64,000 nucleotides of DNA from CAJWOS01 sp964502005 (GTDB lineage: Bacteria > Myxococcota_A > UBA796 > UBA2385): NCBI GenBank assembly GCA_964502005.1, contig CAZCUX010000008.1, forward strand, positions 124,001 through 188,000, in the 5' to 3' direction. Position numbers and translations under genes: made by a program. Positions 8,285 through 16,013 of this stretch are shown here, piece by piece. How positions within the stretch are numbered: position 1 is the stretch's first letter; every line of letters starts with the position of its first letter. The notes beneath the pieces are model-generated. The model was given only the letters and a program-made list of their open reading frames with translations. It ran no database searches and had not been told where the DNA came from.

Positions 8285-8563
8285 CTACCGACCGCGCGAC
8301 TTTTTGTCCGCCGCGTGTCCGTAATAGGTCCGGGTGGGCGCGAACTCGCCGAGCTTGTGCCCGACCATGTTTTCGGTCACGTAGACAGGAATGTGCTTCT
8401 TGCCGTTGTGTACTGCAAACGTGAGGCCAAGGAAGTCGGGGAGGATGGTAGACCTCCGGCTCCAGGTCTTGATGACCTGGCGACCACCGGACTCGCGGCT
8501 CACTTCCACCTTCTTGAGAAGGTGTTGGTCCACAAACGGGCCCTTTTTGATTGAACGCGCCAT
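8285..8563 (-). CDS. rpsS: 30S ribosomal protein S19
   Basis: S19 sits in the 30S head next to S13. The 92-residue product begins MARSIKKGPFVD and has the signature MVGHKLGEFAPTRTYYGH. GGAAG precedes the start at proper spacing. Confidence 0.97.
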   Translation of the reverse strand: MARSIKKGPFVDQHLLKKVEVSRESGGRQVIKTWSRRSTILPDFLGLTFAVHNGKKHIPVYVTENMVGHKLGEFAPTRTYYGHAADKKSRGR

Positions 8564-8578
8564 GATGACTTCCTTCGC

Positions 8579-9400
8579 CTACTTGCGACGCTTGACGATG
8601 AAATTCGACGAGGGCTTCTTGCGCGCCCGAGTCTTGTAGCCCTTGGTGGGTTTGCCCCAAGGAGTGACCGGGTGACGGCCCTTAGCCCGACCTTCACCAC
8701 CACCGTGGGGGTGGTCGATGGGGTTCATGGCCGTACCACGAACAGTTGGGCGACGGCCCAACCACCGCGACCGACCGGCCTTGCCGATGGTGCGGTTTTC
8801 GTGTTCAAGATTGCCGACCTGTCCAACTGTCGCACGGCACTGGCGATGTACCTTGCGGAGTTCGCCCGAGGGAAGTCGAAGAAGGACGTAATCGCCTTCC
8901 TTCGCCATCACCTGAGCATAGGAACCAGCGGAACGGCAGAGCTGACCACCACGTCCGGACTGCATTTCCACATTGTGGACCCACGTGCCCAGCGGAATCG
9001 CCGACAGGTGCATGCAGTTTCCGGGCTGGATGTCGGCAGAGTCGTCAGTGATGACGGTTGCTCCGACTTCCAGGCCGTTGGGTGCGATGATGTACCGCTT
9101 CTCGCCGTCGGCGAAGTTGATGAGCGCGATACGAGCGCTGCGGTTCGGATCGTACTCGATCGAAGCCACGGTGCCCGGAACGCCCATCTTGTCGCGCCGG
9201 AAGTCGATTTCACGATACCGCCGCTTGTGGCCGCCACCGCGATGGCGAGCCGTCATGCGGCCGAGGTTATTGCGTCCGCCGCTGCGAGAAGCCTTGGAAA
9301 CAAGGCTCTTTTCGGGCTCCGAACGGGTGATCTCGGCAAAGTCCGAGACCGACATGAAGCGCCGGGACGGAGTGATTGGGTTGAACTTACGCGTTCCCAT
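8579..9400 (-). CDS. rplB: 50S ribosomal protein L2
   Basis: L2 is required for subunit association and peptidyl transferase. The 273-residue product contains GRMTARHRGGGHKRRYR, the RSAGSYAQV segment and the C-terminal signature RGTAMNPIDHPHGGGEGR with the critical histidines. Length is canonical. Confidence 0.98.
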   Translation of the reverse strand: MGTRKFNPITPSRRFMSVSDFAEITRSEPEKSLVSKASRSGGRNNLGRMTARHRGGGHKRRYREIDFRRDKMGVPGTVASIEYDPNRSARIALINFADGEKRYIIAPNGLEVGATVITDDSADIQPGNCMHLSAIPLGTWVHNVEMQSGRGGQLCRSAGSYAQVMAKEGDYVLLRLPSGELRKVHRQCRATVGQVGNLEHENRTIGKAGRSRWLGRRPTVRGTAMNPIDHPHGGGEGRAKGRHPVTPWGKPTKGYKTRARKKPSSNFIVKRRK

Positions 9401-9411
9401 CGCGGCCCCCT

Positions 9412-9699
9412 CTATTCGTCGAGAAGCGGGATGGAGTAACCATCCGCGAGCTTGATGTAGGCCTTCTTCCAGTTGCTACGCCGCCCTTCGAAGCGGCCGA
9501 AGCGCTTGGTCTTGCCGCGGACGATGAGCGTGCGGACATCGGCAACCTTGACGCCGTAGATGGCTTCAATGGCCTTACGCACCTGGAGCTTGTTGCTCTT
9601 CAAGCCCACCTGAAACACATAGGTGTTCTCGGCGTTCATGAAAGCGACGCTCTTTTCAGTGATCACAGGACGGATCAGGATTTCGTGGAGCTCGGCCAT
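9412..9699 (-). CDS. rplW: 50S ribosomal protein L23
   Basis: L23 sits at the tunnel exit and docks trigger factor and SRP. The 95-residue product has the typical IRPVITEKS start region and the loop KTKRFGRFEGRRSNWKKAYIKL. It is three bases from rplD. Confidence 0.96.
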   Translation of the reverse strand: MAELHEILIRPVITEKSVAFMNAENTYVFQVGLKSNKLQVRKAIEAIYGVKVADVRTLIVRGKTKRFGRFEGRRSNWKKAYIKLADGYSIPLLDE

Positions 9700-9702
9700 C
9701 GT

Positions 9703-10326
9703 TCACCCCTTGAGCCGCGCTACGACCTGGTTCACGGATTCAACCGTAAGGGCCAGGTGGTCGTGCTTAAGCACGTCGTAGACATTGAGGCCCTCCGCCG
9801 GAACCACGGTGACGCCCTGAAGGTTCCGAGAGGACAGCTTGAAGTTCGTGTCGGCGTCCGTCGCCACCACGAGAACGCTGCCCATCTCGAAGCGCTTCAA
9901 AAGGTCGGAGACCTGGCGCGTCTTGATTTCGGGAAGAGCGAGCGAGTTAAACACGGTCAGTGCGCCCTCTTCAGTCCGGCGGGAAATCGCCGAACACAGC
10001 GCGGCCCGACGGGTGCGCTTGGAGAGCTTGTGAGCGTGCGACCGGAAGTGAGGTCCATGGACCACACCGCCGCCACGCCAGTGAGGAGCGCGGGTCGAGC
10101 CTTGACGGGCGCGACCAGTGCCTTTTTGACGGAACGGCTTCTTACCACCGCCGCTGACCAACGCACGACCTTTGGTGGCGTGCGTGCCGGAGCGACGCTT
10201 GGCAAGCTGGTACCGAACCGCGGCGTGGAAAAGGTGAACGCGCACCTCCACACCGAAGATGGAACTATCAAGCTCGATAGAGCCGACAGTTGCCTTGGAC
10301 AAATCGAAGACTTCTACGGAAGGCAT
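9703..10326 (-). CDS. rplD: 50S ribosomal protein L4
   Basis: L4 extends a loop into the exit tunnel and, in E. coli, represses the S10 operon. The 207-residue product starts at ATG 10326 (GGAG upstream) as MPSVEVFDL and contains the loop motif KKPFRQKGTGRARQGSTRAPHWRGGG. It directly follows rpsJ with only 11 bases between, where rplC normally lies. Confidence 0.97.
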   Translation of the reverse strand: MPSVEVFDLSKATVGSIELDSSIFGVEVRVHLFHAAVRYQLAKRRSGTHATKGRALVSGGGKKPFRQKGTGRARQGSTRAPHWRGGGVVHGPHFRSHAHKLSKRTRRAALCSAISRRTEEGALTVFNSLALPEIKTRQVSDLLKRFEMGSVLVVATDADTNFKLSSRNLQGVTVVPAEGLNVYDVLKHDHLALTVESVNQVVARLKG

Positions 10327-10337
10327 CCTGCACTCCA

Positions 10338-10652
10338 TCAAGTCGACTTGATTTCGACATGGACCCCTGCGGAGAGGTCCAGCTTCATCAGAGCATCGAC
10401 GGTCGACTGCGTGGGCTCGACAATGTCGAGAAGTCGGTGGTGCGTACGACGCTCGAACTGCTCACGAGACTTCTTGTCCACGTGAGGACCACGAAGAACC
10501 GTCCAACGGCTCACGGTCGTGGGAAGGGGGAACGGACCACGCACGCTCACGCCGGTCCGCTTAGCGGTGTCGACGATTTCCCGTGCCGACCGGTCGAGGA
10601 GCTTGTGGTCATACGCCTTCAGGCGGATGCGAATCCTATGTGCGCTTGCCAT
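10338..10652 (-). CDS. rpsJ: 30S ribosomal protein S10
   Basis: S10 acts in the 30S head and in NusB-dependent antitermination. The 104-residue product has IRIRLKAYDHKLLDRSAREIVDTAKRTG and the signature VRGPFPLPT. The stop is 11 bases before rplD; no rplC gene or remnant is between them. Confidence 0.97.
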   Translation of the reverse strand: MASAHRIRIRLKAYDHKLLDRSAREIVDTAKRTGVSVRGPFPLPTTVSRWTVLRGPHVDKKSREQFERRTHHRLLDIVEPTQSTVDALMKLDLSAGVHVEIKST

Positions 10653-11080
10653 TTTGGCTCTTCCTCCCGCTCTGGGGCGGACTTCTGAGTATCGGCCTGC
10701 CGTGTATCGCCGGGCGATAGACGTTTAGACCGACAACTGGCTTGTTGATGAGCGTGTACGCGATTGGCCACTTTCGAGTCCCCTGGAGGACACAAGCGGA
10801 GCACCGCCCGTCCCCTCAACAGAGACGCGCAGTTTCGACAACACGCCGTAGGCTTGCCCCACAGATACTGCCAGCGCACGCAACGCGACGCTTGCACGCG
10901 AGAACGCGAGCGAGACAGTCGAGATGCGAAGGGGCGCCGTAAACATCGATGGGGGTCCTACAATGAAACACATAGCCAGAGGGACACACCAACACCGAGT
11001 GCTACAGGTCGCCCCTCAGACATCGCGGCCGTCTCTGCCGCTCGTGTGAGGTATTTTCTCGCGATTGCGAGGAGACGATG
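10653..11080. other. Gene-free leader region upstream of rpsJ
   Basis: This stretch lies where fusA and tuf usually stand between rpsG and rpsJ. I see no frame with a plausible start, codon pattern or protein motif on either strand. It should contain the rpsJ promoter and leader, but no convincing -35/-10 pair was found. A small CTCGC-GATT-GCGAG hairpin is at 11058-11071. Confidence 0.6.
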
Positions 11081-11152
11081 GGAGCGGATTTCCCGCTCCA
11101 AAAGGGCTGGCGAACCAGCCCTTGGTTGAAGGGAGCGATTGGCTCCCTTCAA
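11081..11152 (-). terminator. Tandem triple hairpin 3' of rpsG
   Basis: Three stem-loops follow the rpsG stop (11156): TTGAAGGGAGC/GCTCCCTTCAA at 11126-11152, AAGGGCTGG-TTCG-CCAGCCCTT (minus strand) at 11102-11123 followed by TT, and GGAGCGG/CCGCTCC at 11081-11099. The middle one, with a UUCG tetraloop and a short U-run, looks like an intrinsic terminator or attenuator ending the rpsL-rpsG transcript. Confidence 0.7.
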
Positions 11153-11155
11153 AGA

Positions 11156-11626
11156 CTACCAGCGGTAGTGAGCGAAAGCCTTGTTGGCTTCGGCCATACG
11201 ATGGACGTCGTCGCGGCGCTTTACCGCGTTTCCGCGGTTGTGGGCAGCTTCGATGAGTTCGTTTGCCAACTTGTCACGCATGGAGCGACCAGGTCGCTTC
11301 CGTGCGAAGAGAACAAGCCAGCGCATAGCCAACGCCATTTGGCGATCGGAACGAACTTCGACGGGCACCTGATAGGTGGCACCACCGACGCGACGCGACT
11401 TCACTTCCACCATGGGCTGGCAGTTTTCCAGCGCGCGGTGGAAGATTTTGACCGGATCTTCGCGGGTTCGTTCAGAAACCACATCAAAGGCTCCGTAGAC
11501 GATCTGTTCGGCGACAGCTTTCTTGCCATCGACCATGACCACGTTCATGAACTTCGTGACCAGTTGATCGCCATATTTGGGGTCCCGCATTACCGGGCGC
11601 TTGGGTACTTCACGACGACGAGGCAT
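11156..11626 (-). CDS. rpsG: 30S ribosomal protein S7
   Basis: S7 nucleates the 30S head and contacts E-site tRNA; it is the autogenous regulator of the str operon in E. coli. The 156-residue product begins MPRRREVPKRPVMRDPKYGD and contains RRVGGATYQVPVEVR. It follows rpsL by nine bases. fusA, its usual partner downstream, is absent. Confidence 0.98.
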   Translation of the reverse strand: MPRRREVPKRPVMRDPKYGDQLVTKFMNVVMVDGKKAVAEQIVYGAFDVVSERTREDPVKIFHRALENCQPMVEVKSRRVGGATYQVPVEVRSDRQMALAMRWLVLFARKRPGRSMRDKLANELIEAAHNRGNAVKRRDDVHRMAEANKAFAHYRW

Positions 11627-11635
11627 CTCAGTCTC

Positions 11636-12019
11636 CTACCGCTTCGAGTCTTTGGGACGCTTCACGCCGTATTTCGAGCGGCCCTGGCGCCGGTTGTTGA
11701 CGCCTTGGGTGTCCAGGGTTCCGCGGATGATGTGATAACGAACACCCGGAAGGTCCTTCACACGGCCGCCGCGAATCATCACGGTGGAGTGTTCCTGGAG
11801 GTTGTGACCTTCGCCCGGGATGTACGCGGTGACTTCCATCCCATTGACGAGACGTACACGCGCGACCTTCCGGAGCGCGGAGTTCGGCTTTTTGGGCGTG
11901 GTGGTGTACACACGGGTGCACACGCCGCGCTTTTGAGGCGAGGCCTTCAGAGCGGGGGAAGCAGTCTTCCTCCGGACCCGGCTACGGCCCTTCCGGACCA
12001 GCTGATTGATGGTGGGCAT
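11636..12019 (-). CDS. rpsL: 30S ribosomal protein S12
   Basis: S12 is part of the decoding centre and the classical target of streptomycin resistance. The 127-residue product begins MPTINQLVRKGR and contains the conserved TTTPKKPNSALRKVARVRL and GEGHNLQEHS segments. The wild-type streptomycin-sensitive lysine in TPKKPNS is present. GGGAG lies upstream of the ATG. Confidence 0.98.
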   Translation of the reverse strand: MPTINQLVRKGRSRVRRKTASPALKASPQKRGVCTRVYTTTPKKPNSALRKVARVRLVNGMEVTAYIPGEGHNLQEHSTVMIRGGRVKDLPGVRYHIIRGTLDTQGVNNRRQGRSKYGVKRPKDSKR

Positions 12020-12085
12020 GATTCTCCCAGAATTCGAACTGACGGACTCTTAGATGAGATTCGGAGACCGCCGGACAGCCCGGCG

Positions 12086-12114
12086 CATCTACCGCAGGGC
12101 CAAATGGCTGTCAA
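12086..12114 (-). promoter_or_regulatory. Predicted sigma70 promoter of rpsL-rpsG
   Basis: On the minus strand TTGACA (12109-12114) is followed by a 17-base spacer and TAGATG (12086-12091). The -35 box is a perfect consensus match. The start of transcription would lie roughly 60 bases upstream of the rpsL ATG. Confidence 0.7.
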
Positions 12115-12144
12115 CCTTGAGTCGGCCGGGCAGACACATGATCT

Positions 12145-12166
12145 ACCGCTCGTGCCGTCGAGCGGT
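12145..12166 (-). terminator. Hairpin 3' of the ATP-grasp cassette
   Basis: ACCGCTCG-TGCCGT-CGAGCGGT forms a perfect 8-bp stem 34 bases after the end of the upstream cassette and just before the rpsL promoter. No strong U-run follows, so termination is plausible but not certain. Confidence 0.45.
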
Positions 12167-12199
12167 CGAATCGGATGCGGCTGCCAACCTCGTCGCCTA

Positions 12200-13207
12200 C
12201 TAGCCCGTAGCGAGCGTTTGCGCCGCTTCTCGTCGCCGATATTCTGTTACGAATGCGTCTACGATTGCGCCAACGAAGTCGACACCGTTGAATAGAACGG
12301 CGTCTTGGAGTCCTCCAGGCGAAAAAACATTTGCCTCGACGACCTTGGTTCCGATCACATCGAGGCCGCACAAAAAGATGCCCTCCGAAGCCAAAATCGG
12401 GGCGGCCCGTTCCGCGACAGAAATCAATTCTGGACTGGCATGTTCCCGAGCTGCGCGGCCTCCCGCATGAACGTTGCTTCGGAAGTCCCGTCCCCCCGGA
12501 ATCCGACGAACCGCTGCAGGCTGACCATCCACCACCAGCAAGCGACCATTGACAATGATCATGCGGACATCGCCCTCGGCGGCCTCCGGCACAAACTCTT
12601 GCGCCATACAATGACCATCGCGTGTCAGATGCTCGATGATTTGATTGAGGTTGGTGTCGTCATGTGGGCGGACCCGAAAGACATCACGCCCTTGTGTGCC
12701 GTCTAAGGGCTTGAGGACCCCACCCAACGGGCACGAATCCAGAAACGTACGGATGTCAGAGGGGTCTCGAGACACCAAAGTCTGCGGGCGAAGCGCGGCT
12801 GGGAGGACGCGGAGAAACAACTTCGAGCGAGCGCGAACCAACGCGTCTGGGTCGTTGATGGCGACTGCGCCTTGGTCGCGGGCGGCACGCACAAGCTCAA
12901 GCATCACTGCGTGCTCTTTTGCGCGACCACCCCGTCCTGGATTGGTACGCAGAAGCAGGAGGTCACCGTTTCCGAGGCGCAGCGTCGATGCAGATGCCGT
13001 CTTCAAGGACGCGACGAATGCAGCTTCGGTCTCTCCCCTGCCCTCGCGCGCACGCGCAAGCACCTTTCCCATGGGGTCGAGACCGAGGTCTCCCACGCCC
13101 GTCACAAAGACGGCGTTGCCGCGCCGCACAAAGGCAGCAGCAAACGACGCTGTCGTTTGGTCCGCTGACAGTCCGAAAACTTCGTTGACAACGACGATTA
13201 CGCGCAA
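12200..13207 (-). CDS. Glutathione-synthetase-like ATP-grasp ligase
   Basis: The protein (335 residues) has the fold pattern of prokaryotic GshB: a N-terminal pre-ATP-grasp domain (RVIVVVNEVFGLSADQT), the ATP-binding segment LGGVLKPLDGTQGRDVFRV, then QEFVPEAAEGDVRMIIVNGR, RSNVHAGGRA and metal/phosphate ligands in GLDVIGTKVVEANVFSPGG. Such enzymes join a carboxylate to an amine via an acyl phosphate; the substrates here are unknown and no gshA is nearby, so glutathione itself is not assured. I prefer TTG 13207, six bases after GGAGGA, over TTG 13213. It is last of three coupled genes with an AstE-like hydrolase and a second ATP-grasp protein. Confidence 0.8.
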   Translation of the reverse strand: MRVIVVVNEVFGLSADQTTASFAAAFVRRGNAVFVTGVGDLGLDPMGKVLARAREGRGETEAAFVASLKTASASTLRLGNGDLLLLRTNPGRGGRAKEHAVMLELVRAARDQGAVAINDPDALVRARSKLFLRVLPAALRPQTLVSRDPSDIRTFLDSCPLGGVLKPLDGTQGRDVFRVRPHDDTNLNQIIEHLTRDGHCMAQEFVPEAAEGDVRMIIVNGRLLVVDGQPAAVRRIPGGRDFRSNVHAGGRAAREHASPELISVAERAAPILASEGIFLCGLDVIGTKVVEANVFSPGGLQDAVLFNGVDFVGAIVDAFVTEYRRREAAQTLATG

Positions 13208-13209
13208 AG

Positions 13210-14235
13210 TCAATCCTCCGTTGAGGTGCTGTCCTCAAACATACCCTCTGGTGCAGGAATTCCCAAGTGCACGTAGCGTGTACCCATTGGTGCGACAGGG
13301 TCTACCGAACGACCAACAACGACTCCATCTTGTGGGGCGCGATATTGGTGCCGAGTACGACCGAACTCGTCCTTGAGCTCCGCGAGGATTTCGCCCGCAG
13401 CGACGCTGTCCGTCACCGCCGGATGCACCTCTAGCAAGCCACCCACGTCGGTTCGGAGCCAGTAGGAATGGGAACAAACGACCGGCGCGGGAATATCGAC
13501 CACGTTCTTTCGATTGCGAATGATGCCGGTATCTGCAAGCACCGCTCGCACTCCGCCAACGGTTCTCCGGATGTAGTCCGTATGAAAACGATGGGGGTTC
13601 CCAATTTCCACGGTAATTGCCGGAATCTTGAGGGCGGCGGCGGCCCCGCGGAGGGTCATGTCGGAAGGCGGATTGTGAACAATGATTTCGGGACGCTGCA
13701 GGAGCGCCATTCGGGACGCAATGGGGTCGGTCATATCCGCGCGAACATATAAGGAGTTGACGCGTCCAAAGCTCGCGGTGTGCAGGTCAATGAGGCGATG
13801 CACATTGGGCAGGACCTTCTGCACGAAAGCATGCACATAAACCTGCGCTGGCGTCCCGTCGGGCCGACCCGGGAACTCGTGATTGAGGTCGACGCCATCC
13901 GCGAATCGCCGTTGCCGAAGGAGCAACCCTGGCACATTCACTACGACTACCCCGACCACGGTTCCGCGCATTTGCTGGGGGTCCAGATTGGCCATGACGC
14001 GGTGAATGACGGGTATACCATTCAGTTCATTTCCGTGAACTGCCGCCGTCAAGCCCACCACAGGACCAGGCTTGCGCCCAACCGCGACCATGACAGGAGC
14101 GCGAATCGCCCTACCAAGGCCATCTTGCCCCAACTTGAGGCGCAGGAGGTGCACCATGCCTGGGGCCAAGGAGCCAAGGTCGAGCGTGTCGACGTGATGA
14201 ATCTGGTCCCGATGCGTTCCGAGCTCTTCGTTCAC
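13210..14235 (-). CDS. AstE/aspartoacylase-family zinc hydrolase (M14-like)
   Basis: A 341-residue member of the succinylglutamate desuccinylase/aspartoacylase family, a zinc carboxypeptidase-like fold that removes acyl or amino-acid groups from amides. Candidate zinc ligands are H67 and E70 in AAVHGNELNG and H152 in IDLHTAS; DLNHEFPG (116-123) is a family motif, and a C-terminal beta domain follows. Translation starts at GTG 14235, overlapping the preceding stop (GTGA), and the end overlaps the TTG region of the next gene. Sandwiched between two ATP-grasp genes, it may process the product of those ligases. Substrate not deducible. Confidence 0.85.
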   Translation of the reverse strand: MNEELGTHRDQIHHVDTLDLGSLAPGMVHLLRLKLGQDGLGRAIRAPVMVAVGRKPGPVVGLTAAVHGNELNGIPVIHRVMANLDPQQMRGTVVGVVVVNVPGLLLRQRRFADGVDLNHEFPGRPDGTPAQVYVHAFVQKVLPNVHRLIDLHTASFGRVNSLYVRADMTDPIASRMALLQRPEIIVHNPPSDMTLRGAAAALKIPAITVEIGNPHRFHTDYIRRTVGGVRAVLADTGIIRNRKNVVDIPAPVVCSHSYWLRTDVGGLLEVHPAVTDSVAAGEILAELKDEFGRTRHQYRAPQDGVVVGRSVDPVAPMGTRYVHLGIPAPEGMFEDSTSTED

Positions 14236-15683
14236 AGAATCTCCGAGGACAAAGCTGCATCGGGGTTGATGAGCTGGAAGTGTTTCCGACGGAACGAGCC
14301 CTTGCCCGTGACCAACGACTCTGCCATACGGTCGACCGCAATGACCGACAGGACGGTTTGAATGTAGCCCTCAATGAGGTCGTCTAGCCCAATTCCAAGC
14401 TCATTGAAATCGCGCCGGTCCATCAACAATAGGCGGTCGGGTTCGGTGGAGAACTCCCCTTCTCCGGTACGAACGGAGAGGTTTGTACCGAGCATCGACC
14501 AAGAATCGCAACCATTGTCGATGTCTCGCTCTAGCGGAAGCCGCGCCCGCCGGGAATAAAGCGACAACGGATAGAAACCTTCGGGGCTCGCCCCCACCAT
14601 AAAGCGCAGGTCAAACGCAAAAATTTGGTCCCTTCGGTTTGGAACGGTGCCGACATGGTACAGACGACCCTCACGCCCGATGCTCGACCATTCCTGATTT
14701 CCGATCAACGCCTGTACGATAAAACGGTCGTACCGGTGTTTTTCGTTCATAAACGCTTCCAATTCCTCGGCGTTGACAATGGTATAGACGCCTTGTCCCG
14801 CGTTGCTATACGGGTTTTTGACGACCGCCTTGCCCCCCATACGCGACACCCAGGCCGGAACCTCCGTCAGTCCAACGTCCCAGATGGTTTCCGGCACCCG
14901 AATCCGCATCCCCGTGCGAAGCAGCTCGCCGTTATAGAGGTCGTATGCCTTTGCGGCCAGGAGCTTGTTTCGGCCACCCGCCAGACACGCGAGGACGGGG
15001 TTGAAAATTGGGGTCCGGGTGACCGGTGGGATGCGATTCCATGGTCGCTGCGTGACATAACGAAACGCGGCACGCACGGGCGTCCATTCGTCGTCAATCC
15101 TCGCCGAAAGCTGCCCATCGTCGAATCGAATCAAGGGGCTGTCCGCGCCGTCTGGAACATGAATGAGGTAGACCGGCTCCTCGGCTGCATCCGCCAGCGC
15201 CGCAGCGTAGCCGGTGACCTCCATCGGATTTTTGTCCCACAACACGGCGAGCACACCTTCTCGGGTGATGGTGCGGCGCCGCAAGAGCGGCAAGAATGAC
15301 CGCTCCATGAGCGTGCGATAGCCGCCTTGCTCCTCGTCGTCGTTGCGTAGCGGCATCGACTTTTGCCCGGACGGACACGAGTTGACCTCAATGACAACGA
15401 CGGAGCGTCGCCCCTTGTCGCTGGCTGTCAGCAGGAGGTCGGCGCCGGCCCAGCGAAAGTACCGGGGCGCATAAGTCAGGACCTCACGAACCGCGGAGGG
15501 GTCAACCTCTGGATGCAAGTGACAGTATCGTTGAACAATTCTCCCGTTGTCCATCGACAAAAAGTGCCGAACGAGCGCGTGTAATTGCGCATTTGGTACA
15601 CGCGGGTAAAAGTGATTCTGTACGTTGAAGGAACCCGGAGGAACCAGCACCACGCGGTCCTTGATGGGGAGATCTGCGAACAT
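14232..15683 (-). CDS. Uncharacterised ATP-grasp-like protein
   Basis: A 483-residue protein with no close named family that I recognise. The second half looks like an ATP-grasp core: RMGGKAVVKNPYSNAGQGVYTIV (ATP-binding lysine and flexible loop), RFIVQALIG (hinge), then a basic/acidic region with FDLRFMVGASPEGFYP. The N-terminal 190 residues include VVVIEVNSCPSGQKSMP, also seen in carboxylate-amine ligases as the metal-binding E-x-N motif, so a duplicated or divergent layout is possible. It is first in the three-gene operon; ATG 15683 is preceded by GAGG. Cytoplasmic; no signal peptide. Confidence 0.7.
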   Translation of the reverse strand: MFADLPIKDRVVLVPPGSFNVQNHFYPRVPNAQLHALVRHFLSMDNGRIVQRYCHLHPEVDPSAVREVLTYAPRYFRWAGADLLLTASDKGRRSVVVIEVNSCPSGQKSMPLRNDDEEQGGYRTLMERSFLPLLRRRTITREGVLAVLWDKNPMEVTGYAAALADAAEEPVYLIHVPDGADSPLIRFDDGQLSARIDDEWTPVRAAFRYVTQRPWNRIPPVTRTPIFNPVLACLAGGRNKLLAAKAYDLYNGELLRTGMRIRVPETIWDVGLTEVPAWVSRMGGKAVVKNPYSNAGQGVYTIVNAEELEAFMNEKHRYDRFIVQALIGNQEWSSIGREGRLYHVGTVPNRRDQIFAFDLRFMVGASPEGFYPLSLYSRRARLPLERDIDNGCDSWSMLGTNLSVRTGEGEFSTEPDRLLLMDRRDFNELGIGLDDLIEGYIQTVLSVIAVDRMAESLVTGKGSFRRKHFQLINPDAALSSEIL

Positions 15684-15944
15684 GTTTGTGCAGGCCTCAA
15701 TGCAGGAGTGTTTCCCCGCTGTACCTCTCGTGTTGCAAGGCGTCTCTAGGAAATCTCTGCTCGCACGCTGTACGCCCGTCGGCGCGTAGGTTCGGGCATC
15801 GCGAGGATGTGCCTCCCTCGCTGTGACAAACGAGTTGGAAGATTCGCCGTTCTGCGATACGAATCCTCAAGGGACGCAAATGCACGGCAAGGTAGACCGA
15901 GCCAAGCATCTCGCGACCCGTCCTCGCTTCATCGCGAGGAAACG
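15684..15944. promoter_or_regulatory. Divergent promoter region
   Basis: This region separates the minus-strand ATP-grasp cassette from the plus-strand zinc-ribbon gene, so it should carry both promoters, though no clear boxes were identified. The hairpin TCCTCGC-TTCATC-GCGAGGA (15921-15940) covers the Shine-Dalgarno of a possible leader ORF. No other gene was seen. Confidence 0.5.
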
Positions 15945-16013
15945 ATGCGAAAGACCGCACCTCTATTTTCGCCCATCTGTTCCGCAATTGTACACCAAGC
16001 AGGTCGCCCTTGA
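15945..16013 (+). CDS. Possible 22-residue leader peptide
   Basis: ATG 15945 follows GAGGA at good spacing, and the 22-codon frame ends in a TGA that overlaps the TTG start of the next gene (TTGA), the pattern of a coupled leader. Its ribosome-binding site is inside a 7-bp hairpin, which would permit control of initiation. It encodes no recognisable attenuator run. It could also be chance. Confidence 0.3.
   Translation: MRKTAPLFSPICSAIVHQAGRP

Noticed and set aside
12020..12060. A TTCGAA resembling a tRNA T-loop
   Set aside because: No cloverleaf, anticodon stem or CCA context could be made around it.
11078..12295. A 405-codon plus-strand frame with a good Shine-Dalgarno
   Set aside because: It runs antisense through rpsG and rpsL, which are conserved, and its product has no recognisable domain; the hairpin at its start is noted separately.
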